The notes: generated by a model from the letters alone, not told the origin. DNA of 64,000 nucleotides from an uncultured Granulosicoccus sp. (GCA_947495035.1 CANLXI010000024.1:44190-108189), one strand, 5' to 3'; counted from the first letter of the stretch, positions 19,284 to 28,200 are shown. Numbers and translations are program-made.

Positions 19284-19988
19284 TCAGCTGGGAGAGGAAG
19301 TCACGTTCAGGTAATCGGCAATGATGTTGTCAACATCCAGCGGTGGTGAGACCTTGCCGCGCAGGCGACGTTGCGGATCGACCAGCAGCAGCGAGGCCGA
19401 ATGATCAACGATGTAATTCTCCGGATCCTCGTCATTGGCCGTGAAGGATGCAACGATACCCAGTTGGCGAGTCATGTCATGAATCCTGTTCTGCTCGCCG
19501 GTGATTCCGATGAAATCTTCGTTGAAGTAGTCGATGTACCGCTTCATCACCTCTGCCGTATCGCGCACCGGGTCGACGGTGACGAAGATGATCTGAGGAG
19601 CTTCCCGACCTTGTGACTCGAGTTTGGTGACCATGTTCTTCATGATCTGCAGGGTGATGGGACAGACATCCGGGCAGTGGGTGTAGCCGAAGAACATCAG
19701 GCTCCATCGATCATCGAGAATCGATTCGGTGACCGTGTTGCCATTGGCATCCTGCAGCTCGAACGCCTCAACGCTCTTGAAATCGATCGGCAGTGCCAGC
19801 GTCGTGTTGAGGGTTTCCTGCAGGCTGGCCAGCTGTTCTGAATCAGCAGCAGCGGCCATTGGCGCGCTGGATGACCCGTCGGAAGAGGGCGAGCCGTTCA
19901 GAAAACCGTAGAGGATGGCTCCTGCTGCCAGGGCAACAACGGCGATGATGACAAGTGGCAGGGCTTTGCCGGATTGTGTGTTGGCCAT
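19284..19988 (-). CDS. SCO1/SenC-family copper chaperone
   Basis: Membrane-anchored periplasmic thioredoxin-fold protein used in copper delivery to cytochrome oxidase CuA. Residues 9-30 form the N-terminal anchor. GYTHCPDVCP gives the CxxxC copper ligands (Cys105, Cys109), and DHSASLLLVD gives the third ligand His196. Length 234 residues from the ATG at 19988. A GTG at 20036 with GAGG upstream would add 16 residues and is possible. No oxidase genes adjoin it here. Confidence 0.88.
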   Translation of the reverse strand: MANTQSGKALPLVIIAVVALAAGAILYGFLNGSPSSDGSSSAPMAAAADSEQLASLQETLNTTLALPIDFKSVEAFELQDANGNTVTESILDDRWSLMFFGYTHCPDVCPITLQIMKNMVTKLESQGREAPQIIFVTVDPVRDTAEVMKRYIDYFNEDFIGITGEQNRIHDMTRQLGIVASFTANDEDPENYIVDHSASLLLVDPQRRLRGKVSPPLDVDNIIADYLNVTSSPS

Positions 19989-20052
19989 AGGATGCTCGTT
20001 TCGATGATCCACTGAATGGAATCGATCGGGGGTCACTGGGTTGACCTCGTAT

Positions 20053-20058
20053 TATACT
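20053..20058 (+). promoter_or_regulatory. Candidate -10 element for prmB
   Basis: TATACT about 42 nt before the preferred prmB start. Its position inside the longer open frame (from 20016) is one reason to prefer the downstream GTG start. Confidence 0.35.
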
Positions 20059-20099
20059 GTCTGGCTGTGGTTGACGGCCACTTTAACAAGGGAAATGCC

Positions 20100-20993
20100 G
20101 TGGTCTTGCTGCCTGATAATGAATACACGATAGAGTCTGCCATCCGACTGGCGGCCGATGCCTTCGAACGCCATGAACTGCATTATGGTCATGGCACCGA
20201 CTCTGCCATCCACGAGGCAAGCTGGCTCATTCTGCATGCCATGGGCTTGTCACCGGCCATTGCGCCGGACTACTCGCTGACGTTGAGCAAGGCGCAACTG
20301 GCTGCCAGCAATGCGCTGCTGGAACGTCGCATCAGTGAACGGGTGCCGGCTGCCTATCTCACGGGGCAGGCCTGGTTTGCCGGGCATCCATTCCTGTCCG
20401 ATGAACGGGCTCTGGTGCCACGATCACCGTTGGCCGAATTCATCACCGAAGAATTCTTTGGCGTGCTCGATGCCATCGAATCACCGCGTATTCTCGACCT
20501 GTGTACCGGGGGTGGCTGTATTGCCATCGCCTGTGCCCTCGCACGACCGGATTCTGTGGTCGATGCCAGCGACCTGTCGCCGGATGCTCTGGCTCTGGCC
20601 GCCGAGAATGTGCAGTTGCATGGCTTGCAGGACAGAGTGACGCTGCTGGAGGGCTCGTTGTTCGAACCTGTAACGGAGCGGTACTCACTGATCATATCCA
20701 ATCCGCCTTATGTCGATGCCGCCGATATCGTTGCCATGCCGTCGGAGTTCTCGCATGAGCCCATGATGGGGCTGGCAGCCGGTGAAGATGGTCTGGATCT
20801 GGTCAGGGTCATGCTTCGTGAGGCAGCAGAGTATCTGGAGCCGAACGGTGTGCTGGTCGTCGAAGTCGGCAACAGTGGTGAGGCACTGGAAGCGGCCTAT
20901 CCGCAATTGGATTTCGGCTGGCTGCAGTTTGCTCAGGGCGGGCATGGGGTTTTCCTGCTGACCCGGGATGAACTGCTGGCCGAGAATCAGTAG
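20100..20993 (+). CDS. prmB: Ribosomal protein L3 glutamine methyltransferase
   Basis: SAM-dependent methylase of ribosomal protein L3 glutamine. SAM-binding LDLCTGGGCIAIA and catalytic SNPPYVDAAD are present, and LVPRSPLAE distinguishes it from PrmC, which has a PRPDTE-like segment. The start at GTG 20100 (AAGGGA upstream) puts the conserved HYGHGTD at the same distance from the N terminus as in E. coli. The frame is open to 20016 but overlaps the divergent SCO1 leader. Length 297 residues. Confidence 0.92.
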   Translation: MVLLPDNEYTIESAIRLAADAFERHELHYGHGTDSAIHEASWLILHAMGLSPAIAPDYSLTLSKAQLAASNALLERRISERVPAAYLTGQAWFAGHPFLSDERALVPRSPLAEFITEEFFGVLDAIESPRILDLCTGGGCIAIACALARPDSVVDASDLSPDALALAAENVQLHGLQDRVTLLEGSLFEPVTERYSLIISNPPYVDAADIVAMPSEFSHEPMMGLAAGEDGLDLVRVMLREAAEYLEPNGVLVVEVGNSGEALEAAYPQLDFGWLQFAQGGHGVFLLTRDELLAENQ

Positions 20994-21050
20994 CCGCGGG
21001 GCGCTGGCGGGCCCTGGCGGATGGCAAACGAGAAATTCGTCGAGTTGCCT

Positions 21051-21081
21051 GAAAAAAGACGGCTGATCAGGCGATCAGCCG
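21051..21081 (-). terminator. Intrinsic terminator for the small outer-membrane gene
   Basis: A nine-base-pair hairpin (CGGCTGATC / GATCAGCCG, 21060-21081) is followed on the minus strand by TCTTTTTTC. It lies 62 nt after the stop of the gene at 21143. Confidence 0.75.
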
Positions 21082-21142
21082 AAAGGGGTTGTCTCTTGTG
21101 AACCGGCAAGGCGTTACTGGCCCTGCCGATCAATGAATGGGT

Positions 21143-21634
21143 CTACAACAGATCCAGCTTGTACTGAAAGAACATGACTGCGTTGTTGCGCTGATTGCCG
21201 AAGTCCACGGCGGGAGAACCGCTGATGTTCAGGACCGAACGCTTGCTGAGTTTGAGTTCCACGGCGGGAAAGGGCAGCAGCTTGGTTTCCGGATCACCGT
21301 TTTTCTTGAATTGCTTGTGTACGACCGATGCACCGAGCAACAGTCGAACACGGCTGAATACCATGGGCCGCGAGGCATAGACCAGTCCACCGTAGTAGGA
21401 CTGATAGCCGAAGCTGTCGGACAGCGTGCCGGCGTGCCAGCCGATCCTGCTACTGGGTGAATACTCCCAGCCAATGCCTGGTGTGAAGGCATTGCGCTCA
21501 TCGAAATTTTCAAAATGCAGTGCCACGGTGCTCAGCACCAGATAACTGTTTTCCGTCTTGGCAAAGGCATTGCCACTGAACAGACTGCCGATCAGAACCA
21601 CTGCCGCGACGAACTTGAAAATTCGGATCTTCAT
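21143..21634 (-). CDS. Small secreted beta-barrel-like protein
   Basis: Protein of 163 residues with a clear signal peptide (cleavage near NAFA-KT) preceded by a GGGGAAG ribosome site. The mature part alternates hydrophobic and polar residues, is rich in Tyr, Phe and Ser, and ends with a strand closed by an aromatic-hydrophobic pattern (MFFQYKLDLL). This suggests a small outer-membrane beta barrel of PagP/OmpW-like size. I cannot assign a family. It is monocistronic, with its own terminator. Confidence 0.6.
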   Translation of the reverse strand: MKIRIFKFVAAVVLIGSLFSGNAFAKTENSYLVLSTVALHFENFDERNAFTPGIGWEYSPSSRIGWHAGTLSDSFGYQSYYGGLVYASRPMVFSRVRLLLGASVVHKQFKKNGDPETKLLPFPAVELKLSKRSVLNISGSPAVDFGNQRNNAVMFFQYKLDLL

Positions 21635-22180
21635 GACTCACTTCCCCGTGTACTGCGCTGATCTGATGCCAGCTTTGAATGAACCGCTGTTGATCTGTGT
21701 CAACTGGATGCCGCGCACTGTACTGGGCAGCCAGGTGCGATGCAAACGCCGAAGGGGATGTCGGAAAAATCTTTCGAATCAAAGACTTATCAACTGTTTT
21801 GCGGTGGCGTTATATTGGCGCTTTACAGGGATCGCTTGTAAGTAATTGTTTTCGAGTGAGTTTTCAGTCGGTACGACTGTCACGAATGCTGTTGCCGAAG
21901 CGAGCGCTGGTTCCGGTTTTACCCGACGAGGCTGAAAGTTGTGTGAGTCTTATCTCGCTTTGCCGGTTGCTGATCACGGCGAGTGCAAGCCGGCCGGTGC
22001 CTGCCCCAGCGAGTCAGGTGTCCGGCTTCTTCGCCGTCAGATCAGCGGGCCGCTATGGCGATGTCCTTTTCGATCATATCGAAAAGGCGAATTGTGAATT
22101 CGCTATTTCCCACCTAAAACCGGCGGTCGAAACCCGCTATCGTGACTCTCGTTGAAAGGTCGACCGGAAGAAAGGTAGTG
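21635..22180. other. 546-nt intergenic region with tandem palindromes
   Basis: No credible gene; the plus-strand frame at 21697-22155 has no family resemblance and atypical composition. The region separates divergent genes and holds two adjoining perfect palindromes at 22065-22103. Confidence 0.6.
22065..22103. promoter_or_regulatory. Two adjoining perfect palindromes
   Basis: CCTTTTCGAT-CAT-ATCGAAAAGG (22065-22087) is a perfect 10-bp inverted repeat. GCGAATT-GTG-AATTCGC (22087-22103) is a perfect 7-bp one sharing its first base. They end 77 nt before the LLM oxidoreductase start. They could be tandem operators or a double hairpin in the leader. Confidence 0.55.
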
Positions 22181-23179
22181 ATGAATGAACACGCTAGTCT
22201 GGATGCAGCATTACGCGCAGATGTTGCTCCGGCGGCAGAGTTTGCACCGATCAACGCCGGCTACAATGGGGTGTTTCGTCCCGATCGATTGAGTCTGGGA
22301 CTGGTGGTACCGATCGAGTCCTATCCAGGCTCGCCCGTACCGACCATGGTCGATCATGTCGAGCGAGTACAACTCGCCGAAGATCTCGGGTTTTCCGCAG
22401 TCTGGTTGCGAGATGTCCCATTCAATGTGCCGTCCTTCGGTGATGCCGGGCAGTTGTTCGATCCTTTCGTCTATCTCGGCCTCCTGGCCGGTCAGACACG
22501 TTGGATTGCTCTGGGAGTGGCCAGTCTGGTGCTGCCTCTGGATCATCCGGCGCGCGTCGCAAAAGCGGCTGCCAGCGTGGATGTATTGTCGGGAGGGCGC
22601 CTCATTCTTGGCGTAGCGTCCGGTGATCGCAGTGAGGAGTATCCCGCCTTCAACATCTCGCACACCGCGCGCGACATGCTGTTTAGAGAAGGCTTCGACT
22701 ACATCCGCCAAATGGCAGAGAGCACACCGGTATTCAGCAATCACTACGGCTACGTCAACAGCTGCATGGACATGCTGCCCAAACCAAGCGGCGCCAGGTT
22801 ACCGCTGCTGGTCACCGGCAGCTCTCGACAGACGCCTGAATGGATTGCCGAGCATGCTGATGGCTGGATGGTCTATCCTCGGGACACTGCCTCTCAGGCT
22901 CAGCTTGTGAAAGGCTGGCGGAAGCGAGTGGCGGCTGCCGGCCGCCCGGCGCAACCCGTGATGCAGCCTCTGTATGTCGATCTGGTCGATGATCCGGCTG
23001 CGCCGCTGCAGCCGATCCATCTGGGATATCGTACGGGGGTTCGTGCGTTGCGCGCCCATCTTCGATCTCTGGAAGTCGCTGGCGTCAATCATGTTGCGCT
23101 CAATCTGCGTTTCAATCAGTCAGAGGTCACCACGTCCCTGAAACGCCTGTCCGATGAACTGATGGCCGATTTCTCCTGA
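22181..23179 (+). CDS. LLM-class flavin-dependent oxidoreductase
   Basis: Luciferase-like monooxygenase fold, 332 residues, expected to use FMN or F420-like reduced flavin to oxidise a small substrate. Typical segments are AEDLGFSAVWLRDVPF, LGLLAGQTRWIALGVASLVLP and SVDVLSGGRLILGVASGD. The start at 22181 has GAAGAAAGG upstream; the open frame from 22142 would add 13 residues. It is followed after 17 nt by an SDR gene, so the two probably act in one pathway. Substrate unknown. Confidence 0.85.
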   Translation: MNEHASLDAALRADVAPAAEFAPINAGYNGVFRPDRLSLGLVVPIESYPGSPVPTMVDHVERVQLAEDLGFSAVWLRDVPFNVPSFGDAGQLFDPFVYLGLLAGQTRWIALGVASLVLPLDHPARVAKAAASVDVLSGGRLILGVASGDRSEEYPAFNISHTARDMLFREGFDYIRQMAESTPVFSNHYGYVNSCMDMLPKPSGARLPLLVTGSSRQTPEWIAEHADGWMVYPRDTASQAQLVKGWRKRVAAAGRPAQPVMQPLYVDLVDDPAAPLQPIHLGYRTGVRALRAHLRSLEVAGVNHVALNLRFNQSEVTTSLKRLSDELMADFS

Positions 23180-23196
23180 ACCAAGGAAACCATTTC

Positions 23197-23997
23197 ATGC
23201 AAAAGAACATACTGATTACCGGTGCAAGCGATGGTCTCGGCCTGGAGACTGCGCGGCGGCTGGTGAGCGAAGGTCACCGCGTATTGGTGCACGGACGCAA
23301 TGAGGAGAAAGTTTCCGGTGTAGTGGCGGAGCTTGCCGGGCTGCCGGGCGCTGGCCCAGTGGAGAGTGTCGTGGCCGACCTGTCACACCTCGATGAAGTG
23401 GATGCCCTGGCGGATACCGTCATCGAACGCCATCAGTCGCTGGACGTGCTGATCAACAACGCTGGTGTATTGAAGACTCGGGACGCAGTCACCAGGGACG
23501 GACTTGATGTTCGCTTCATGGTCAATACAATTGCCCCGTATCGCCTGACGCGTCGTCTGATGCCCTTGATCGGCGCCAGCGGTCGGGTAATCAATCTGTC
23601 ATCAGCTGCGCAGGCAGCGGTGAACACGCAGGCCTTGAAGGGAGAGGTTCATCTGGACGCCATGGGAGCCTATGCTCAGAGCAAGCTGGCCCTGACCATG
23701 TGGTCCATCGCGTTGGCCGCGGAAGAGGGTGCGCCGGTTGTCATCGCTGTCAACCCGGGATCCCTGCTGGCCAGCAAGATGGTCAAGGAAGGTTTCGGGG
23801 TTGCCGGCAAGGATCTGGGTATCGGGGCGAAGATTCTGTGCCGCGCATCGCTGGACGAGTCGTTTGCTGACAAGTCCGGTCAGTATTTCGATAACGACTC
23901 GGGGCGCTTCGCATCGCCACATGCCGATGCCCTGAATCCGGCTCGGGTTGCCGATACGATCGAGGCCATCGAGTCGGTGCTGAATCGACTCGGCTGA
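23197..23997 (+). CDS. Short-chain dehydrogenase/reductase
   Basis: Cytoplasmic NAD(P)-dependent oxidoreductase, 266 residues, Rossmann fold. The cofactor site is GASDGLGLETA, the structural NNAG is present, and the catalytic Ser (NLSSAAQ) and YAQSK (Tyr, Lys) are in place. It belongs to the retinol-dehydrogenase/WWOX-like branch by its NTIAPYRLTRRL region. Very probably co-transcribed with the LLM oxidoreductase. It converges on the lipoprotein gene with 19 nt between stops. Confidence 0.87.
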   Translation: MQKNILITGASDGLGLETARRLVSEGHRVLVHGRNEEKVSGVVAELAGLPGAGPVESVVADLSHLDEVDALADTVIERHQSLDVLINNAGVLKTRDAVTRDGLDVRFMVNTIAPYRLTRRLMPLIGASGRVINLSSAAQAAVNTQALKGEVHLDAMGAYAQSKLALTMWSIALAAEEGAPVVIAVNPGSLLASKMVKEGFGVAGKDLGIGAKILCRASLDESFADKSGQYFDNDSGRFASPHADALNPARVADTIEAIESVLNRLG

Positions 23998-24016
23998 GTT
24001 TCATCCAAAGGGTTTC

Positions 24017-24694
24017 TCAGAACCTGTTGACCATATCGTCCGGCATCGCAGCTTGCGGTGTCGAGACGGGTCCGCTCTGTGATATCTGGCCTCCGGCCGG
24101 CAGGCTTTCATCCAGTTGTGCGATTACCCGGGCAAACATCTGCTCGGCGAAGTTGTCCCATTCCAGGTTGCTGCGGTTGCTGTCATTGTCCGGCATGGTG
24201 ATGCGGATCTTGACCAGCGTACCCTGGTGCTCGGTCTGGTACAGCAGGGTGTAGGACGCCAGATTCTGTCGCAGATAGGTGGCCTGAACACGCGCGACGG
24301 TTCGCATGCCATAGGCCTGGGTGCCGGCGTTGATCACATTGAAGTTGGCGTAATGGCCTTGCCGTGCCGCTTCTCCGATCGCCTGTATTGTCGCCTTGGT
24401 TGAACCCAGAACCAGTTGGTTGTGCGCCAGTTTGCTGTTTTCCTCTGCTACCGGATAGATATAGACATCGGCGATGCGGCGCTTGTGGGTGTTGGCATAT
24501 CGCACCGAATACCCTCCGGACTCATCCTCGAAGAATTTGTAACCTTGCAGATCGAAGCTCTCGAGTCTGTCCGGCAGGGTTCCGATCAGCAGCGGTTCTT
24601 CTCTGGGTACAGGCTCCTCGGCGGGAGTGACCGTGGCACAGGCGCTGGTGAACAGCAGTGGCAGAAGCAGGGCTGCGAGTCGGACGATAGGCAT
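24017..24694 (-). CDS. Hypothetical lipoprotein
   Basis: Protein of 225 residues, family not recognised. A short signal ends in the lipobox LLFTSAC, so a lipidated Cys near residue 19 is expected. The mature part contains a compact alpha/beta region (about 45-195) with the phrase GGYSVRYAN and a long helix GSTKATIQAIGEAAR, then a Pro/Ser/Gln-rich tail. No catalytic motif is visible. It is followed on the minus strand only by the convergent SDR gene. Confidence 0.6.
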   Translation of the reverse strand: MPIVRLAALLLPLLFTSACATVTPAEEPVPREEPLLIGTLPDRLESFDLQGYKFFEDESGGYSVRYANTHKRRIADVYIYPVAEENSKLAHNQLVLGSTKATIQAIGEAARQGHYANFNVINAGTQAYGMRTVARVQATYLRQNLASYTLLYQTEHQGTLVKIRITMPDNDSNRSNLEWDNFAEQMFARVIAQLDESLPAGGQISQSGPVSTPQAAMPDDMVNRF

Positions 24695-24793
24695 GGCAAT
24701 GAATCTTCCATCGAGATTGCATGGCCATTTCGCAAGATCCGAGCCGATGAATGCTCAGTCGGTCGAACCATCATGTTTCGCTGCGCGCAATTG

Positions 24794-25087
24794 TTAACCA
24801 GGTTCCATACCTGCGCCCGGATTCCGCTGGTTGGTTTCAAGCAGTGTGAAGCGCTCGATGTGCGAGGAATCCCGTGTCGTCGCGTCGCCATTGACCGGTT
24901 GCAACCACAGTGACAGCGGGCGTAGCCAGAAGCCTCGCTCTCCGTACAGTGCCTGGTAGACCACCAGCCATTCTTCGGTTTCGGAATGTCTGGCCATGCC
25001 AAGCACCTGGTAAAGAGAACCCTTGTAGTGCCGGTAGACGCCAGGTAACGGTGAGTTGGCAGGTTCGGCGGCCGTTGCGGATGTCAT
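24794..25087 (-). CDS. DUF1653-family protein
   Basis: Short cytoplasmic protein (about 97 residues). The body matches the DUF1653 pattern: LPGVYRHYKGSLYQVLGMARHSET, then EEWLVVYQALYG and FWLRPLSLW. Function of the family is not established. Start is uncertain, since TTG 25099, ATG 25093 and ATG 25087 are all in frame without a clear ribosome site. It is divergent from the SLT gene with 49 nt between. Confidence 0.75.
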   Translation of the reverse strand: MTSATAAEPANSPLPGVYRHYKGSLYQVLGMARHSETEEWLVVYQALYGERGFWLRPLSLWLQPVNGDATTRDSSHIERFTLLETNQRNPGAGMEPG

Positions 25088-25136
25088 TATCATTACCAAT
25101 CTGTCGCTGCTGGAAATTGCTCACTACACTACCACC

Positions 25137-25775
25137 ATGAATCGTCTTGCTGCACTCGGGCAACTACCGAGAATTCTGATCCTGGTCGTCATGCTGGTAC
25201 TGTTGCAGGGGTGTGCGACGGCCCGGCCGAGCAATCCGGGGGATGTCTGTTCGATCTTCAAGGAGAAGCGAGGCTGGCACAAGGCAGCCCTGCAGGCTCA
25301 GAAGAAGTGGGGGACCTCCATGCACATCCCCATGGCATTCATGTATCAGGAGTCCGGTTTCAGGGCCAAGGCCAGACCGGCCAGGCGTCGATTGCTGGGA
25401 TTCATTCCCTGGCGCAGACCCAGCTCGGCCTATGGCTATGCCCAGGTCATCGACGGCACCTGGAGAGAATATCTTCGCTCGACCGGGGACTACTGGCGGG
25501 TGCGGCACGACTTCGCCGATGCCACTGATTTCGTTCACTGGTATGTACGGCAGGCGGCACGCCGCAACGGCATATCCACCAGTGACGTTGCCAACCTCTA
25601 CCTGAACTATCACGAAGGCCCGGGTGGATTTGCCAGAAACACACACGCCAGGAAGCCGTGGTTGCTCAAGGTGGCCATTGGCGTGCAGACGCGTTCACAG
25701 CAGTTCCATGCGCAGTACCAGCAGTGCCGGGAGTCGCTCAAACCCGGTTTTCTGGATCGCCTGCTTGGATGGTAG
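25137..25775 (+). CDS. SLT-domain lipoprotein (putative lytic transglycosylase)
   Basis: Lipoprotein of about 212 residues with lipobox LLQGC (Cys26). The SLT-like core has the catalytic Glu72 in YQESGF and the supporting SSAYGYAQVIDGTW and NLYLNYHEGPGGF motifs. It should cleave peptidoglycan glycan strands with formation of 1,6-anhydromuramic acid, probably from the outer-membrane side. The frame from 25056 extends upstream but ATG 25137 directly precedes the signal. Its last 38 nt overlap the convergent MGMT gene. Confidence 0.82.
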   Translation: MNRLAALGQLPRILILVVMLVLLQGCATARPSNPGDVCSIFKEKRGWHKAALQAQKKWGTSMHIPMAFMYQESGFRAKARPARRRLLGFIPWRRPSSAYGYAQVIDGTWREYLRSTGDYWRVRHDFADATDFVHWYVRQAARRNGISTSDVANLYLNYHEGPGGFARNTHARKPWLLKVAIGVQTRSQQFHAQYQQCRESLKPGFLDRLLGW

Positions 25776-26265
25776 CTTCGAAGCCGAAGAGCTGACCTTC
25801 GCCACGTTCATGGCTCAACAGCCATTGCTTGGTCAGCAGGCCACCACCGAAACCGGTCAGCCTGCCACTGGCACCGATGACCCGATGGCAGGGGATGATG
25901 ATGGGCAGGGGATTGGCACCGTTGGCTGCCCCGACAGCACGGCTGGCTCCGGGCTTGCCCAGACGTCGTGCCAGATCGCCGTAGCTGCAGGTGCTGGCAT
26001 AGTCGATTGACGTCAGCGCCTGCCAGACTGCGTTCTGGAAATCGGTTCCATTCGGTGCCAGTGGCAGTGAGAAATGCTGTCTGCTGCCGTCGAAATATTC
26101 ATCGAGTTGCTGACGCACTGCATCGAAGCGGCCGGGATTCGGCAGCCAGTGTTCCGGGGCGGCGAATGCGCGGCTGCCCTGAGGAAAGATGATATGACGC
26201 AGACCGACTTCATCCGCTGCCAGAGTCAGTGTGCCGATTGGAGTGTCGTGAGTGGTGATATGCAT
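25738..26265 (-). CDS. ogt: Methylated-DNA--protein-cysteine methyltransferase
   Basis: Suicide repair enzyme that removes methyl from O6-methylguanine; 175 residues. The acceptor motif is PCHRVI (Cys126), preceded by the recognition helix region GASRAVGAANGANPLPIIIPC. The start at 26265 fits the family N terminus (MHITTHDTPIGTLTLAAD); the long upstream frame runs through the promoter of the HlyU-like gene and was rejected. It could be named ogt or adaB-like; there is no Ada regulatory domain. Confidence 0.9.
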   Translation of the reverse strand: MHITTHDTPIGTLTLAADEVGLRHIIFPQGSRAFAAPEHWLPNPGRFDAVRQQLDEYFDGSRQHFSLPLAPNGTDFQNAVWQALTSIDYASTCSYGDLARRLGKPGASRAVGAANGANPLPIIIPCHRVIGASGRLTGFGGGLLTKQWLLSHERGEGQLFGFEATIQAGDPENRV

Positions 26266-26305
26266 GGTCGGGTTATGATGCCTCAAACAGGAAACGGAGA
26301 CACTC

Positions 26306-26614
26306 ATGGGATTAGGTAAATTGTTTGGCAAACTTCTGGGTGGTGGCAGTGACGATTCTGCTGCTGCGGCGACTGCCGAAGAACCGGTCGAATACAAGGG
26401 CTTCATGATAACGGCTGCGCCCATCAATGAGGGCGGCCAATTTCGAACAGCTGGCAGCATAGCCAAGAATGTCGATGGTGAACAGAAATCGGTACAGTTC
26501 ATTCGGGCCGATAACCACAGCGACCGGAGTTCGGCTGTGGCTCACTCCGAACGCAAGGCACAGCAGATTGTAGACGAACAGGGAGATGCCATCTTCCAGC
26601 GCGAACACGTCTGA
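26306..26614 (+). CDS. HlyU-family protein
   Basis: Protein of 102 residues of the HlyU (Pfam HlyU) family, recognised by YKGFMITAAPINEGGQFRTAG, VQFIRADNHSD and KAQQIVDEQGD. The name comes from a haemolysin regulator, but this family is short, lacks an obvious HTH and is of uncertain function; it is distinct from the ArsR-type HlyU of Vibrio. Its TGA stop overlaps the ATG of the following protease gene (TGATG), so the two are translationally coupled. Confidence 0.75.
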   Translation: MGLGKLFGKLLGGGSDDSAAAATAEEPVEYKGFMITAAPINEGGQFRTAGSIAKNVDGEQKSVQFIRADNHSDRSSAVAHSERKAQQIVDEQGDAIFQREHV

Positions 26615-28104
26615 TGTCTGCAGTGGTCTGCAAACCCCTGCTTGCCGCAGCACTGTTGCTGCAGGCAGGTAATCTGCAGGCCGCTGATCCACCACTGCCG
26701 CCTGCACCATCGGCAGAGGTCGGTACAGTTCCGACCATGCGGGTGGCGCTGGTGGATTCCGGGGTAGACTACCGCCTGGCGTACATCAATGAACGACTGG
26801 CAAGACAAGCCGATGGAACGCTGATCGGCTACGATTTCTGGGATCTGGACACCCTGCCGTTTGATGCGCATCCCGACGCTCGCGGCCATGTACAACGTCA
26901 TGGTACGGCAACCGCTTCTGTCCTCTTGCGTGAGGCGCCGCAGGTCTCTCTGGTGCCGTATCGTTACCCGCGACCCGACATGCAGCGCATGCAGGCATTG
27001 GTCAGGCACGCCGCCGGCAATGAGGTTCGTATCATCGGTCTGCCGCTGGGAGGCAACAAGCGCGAGGAATGGCTGGCATTCGAAGAATCTGCACGGGCAC
27101 ATCCCGAGATACTCTTCGTTGCCTCCGCCGGCAACAATGGTCGGAATATCGATCAGGTTCCCGTTTACCCGGCCGCACTGGAGCTGCCCAATCTGCTGGT
27201 GGTGACATCGGCCGATGACTTTGCCATGCCGGCGCAGGGAGTGAACTGGGGACGCGGCAGTGTCGATTACATGGTGCCGGCCGAACACGTGCCCGTCATC
27301 CATCATGGTGGGCAGGCAGGCCATGCAGCTGGCAGCAGCTATGCGGTACCGCGGGTGATGGCGTTGGCCGCGCGCTGGTTGCAGGCCAATCCACACTGGA
27401 CGGTGGAACAGTTGCTGGCAGCAATGCGCAGCCGTTTTGCCAATGGCGCCTTTGCTCGTCAGCTTGGGCAAGGTTATCTGCATGATCCGCTGTTCGATCC
27501 CGGACAAACCATTCAGGTGGTCTCGACCGGCAACTGGACGTCGGGCTCATCGAGTGAGGGTGCTGCTCGTGTGGTACCTCTGGACGTTCTGCTTCTCGAT
27601 GAGCGCTGGTCGCTGCAGCAGGTGAGTGAGGTTCTGGATGAAGCGCAATCCATACTGGATCAGTGTGACGTACGGTTCATCGATGTGCAGTTGCGCCGGG
27701 TGGATGCGCCCGATTACCTGCGCGATCTGGAAACGGGCAGCGCGAAAACACTGTTCGAGGCGGTTCGCAAAAGCGGTCCACAGCGGCGAGTCACGGCGGT
27801 GTTTGCCCGAGATTCTCGCATGCGCCAGACCTTCGATGCCGAAGCCTTCGGCCAGGGCAATACGCGTACCCGTGGCTGGTTGAGCGATACCGTGTGGCTG
27901 ACGCTGGCGCTGCAGGATCGGGGCATCGCCCTGGCACATGAATTGTTCCATGTGCTGGCCAATTCCGGAGACCATTCGACCGTCGATGGCAATCTGATGC
28001 TGCGACGAACCACGGGGAGCAATCGCCAACTGAGTCCGGCACAATGCGACCAACTGGACGGTCTCGCGCCGTCGACCAGCGGCCAGGAGACAGGCGAGCG
28101 CTGA
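26614..28104 (+). CDS. Secreted two-domain protease: subtilase plus HExxH domain
   Basis: Protein of 496 residues with a signal peptide (cleavage near LQA-AD, residue 23). Residues about 40-290 form a subtilisin-like domain: Asp48 in VDSGVD, His96 in RHGT, the oxyanion Asn in SAGNNG (174-175) and Ser242 in GSSYAVP, a variant of GTSMAAP. Residues about 315-480 form a second unit with HELFH (442-446), His454 and an NLM turn (461-463), a metzincin-like zinc site with unusual spacing. Both sites look intact. It is coupled to the HlyU-like gene. The architecture is not one I know. Confidence 0.7.
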   Translation: MSAVVCKPLLAAALLLQAGNLQAADPPLPPAPSAEVGTVPTMRVALVDSGVDYRLAYINERLARQADGTLIGYDFWDLDTLPFDAHPDARGHVQRHGTATASVLLREAPQVSLVPYRYPRPDMQRMQALVRHAAGNEVRIIGLPLGGNKREEWLAFEESARAHPEILFVASAGNNGRNIDQVPVYPAALELPNLLVVTSADDFAMPAQGVNWGRGSVDYMVPAEHVPVIHHGGQAGHAAGSSYAVPRVMALAARWLQANPHWTVEQLLAAMRSRFANGAFARQLGQGYLHDPLFDPGQTIQVVSTGNWTSGSSSEGAARVVPLDVLLLDERWSLQQVSEVLDEAQSILDQCDVRFIDVQLRRVDAPDYLRDLETGSAKTLFEAVRKSGPQRRVTAVFARDSRMRQTFDAEAFGQGNTRTRGWLSDTVWLTLALQDRGIALAHELFHVLANSGDHSTVDGNLMLRRTTGSNRQLSPAQCDQLDGLAPSTSGQETGER

Positions 28105-28200
28105 CTATCCGAGCGTTCGGGTCAATAGGTGACGATTCCTGCCGCTACAGGATGGATGCAAGTGCATCAAACAGAGCCTGTCAGCGTCCAGGGAAGACCC

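Noticed and set aside
21697..22155. 152-codon plus-strand frame before the LLM gene
   Set aside because: No family resemblance, Arg/Ser/Cys-rich composition, and it runs through the tandem palindromes.
25080..25100. GTAATGATAATGAC at the DUF1653 start as a Fur box
   Set aside because: Only about 13 of 19 consensus positions match, one half site is missing, and neither neighbour is an iron gene.
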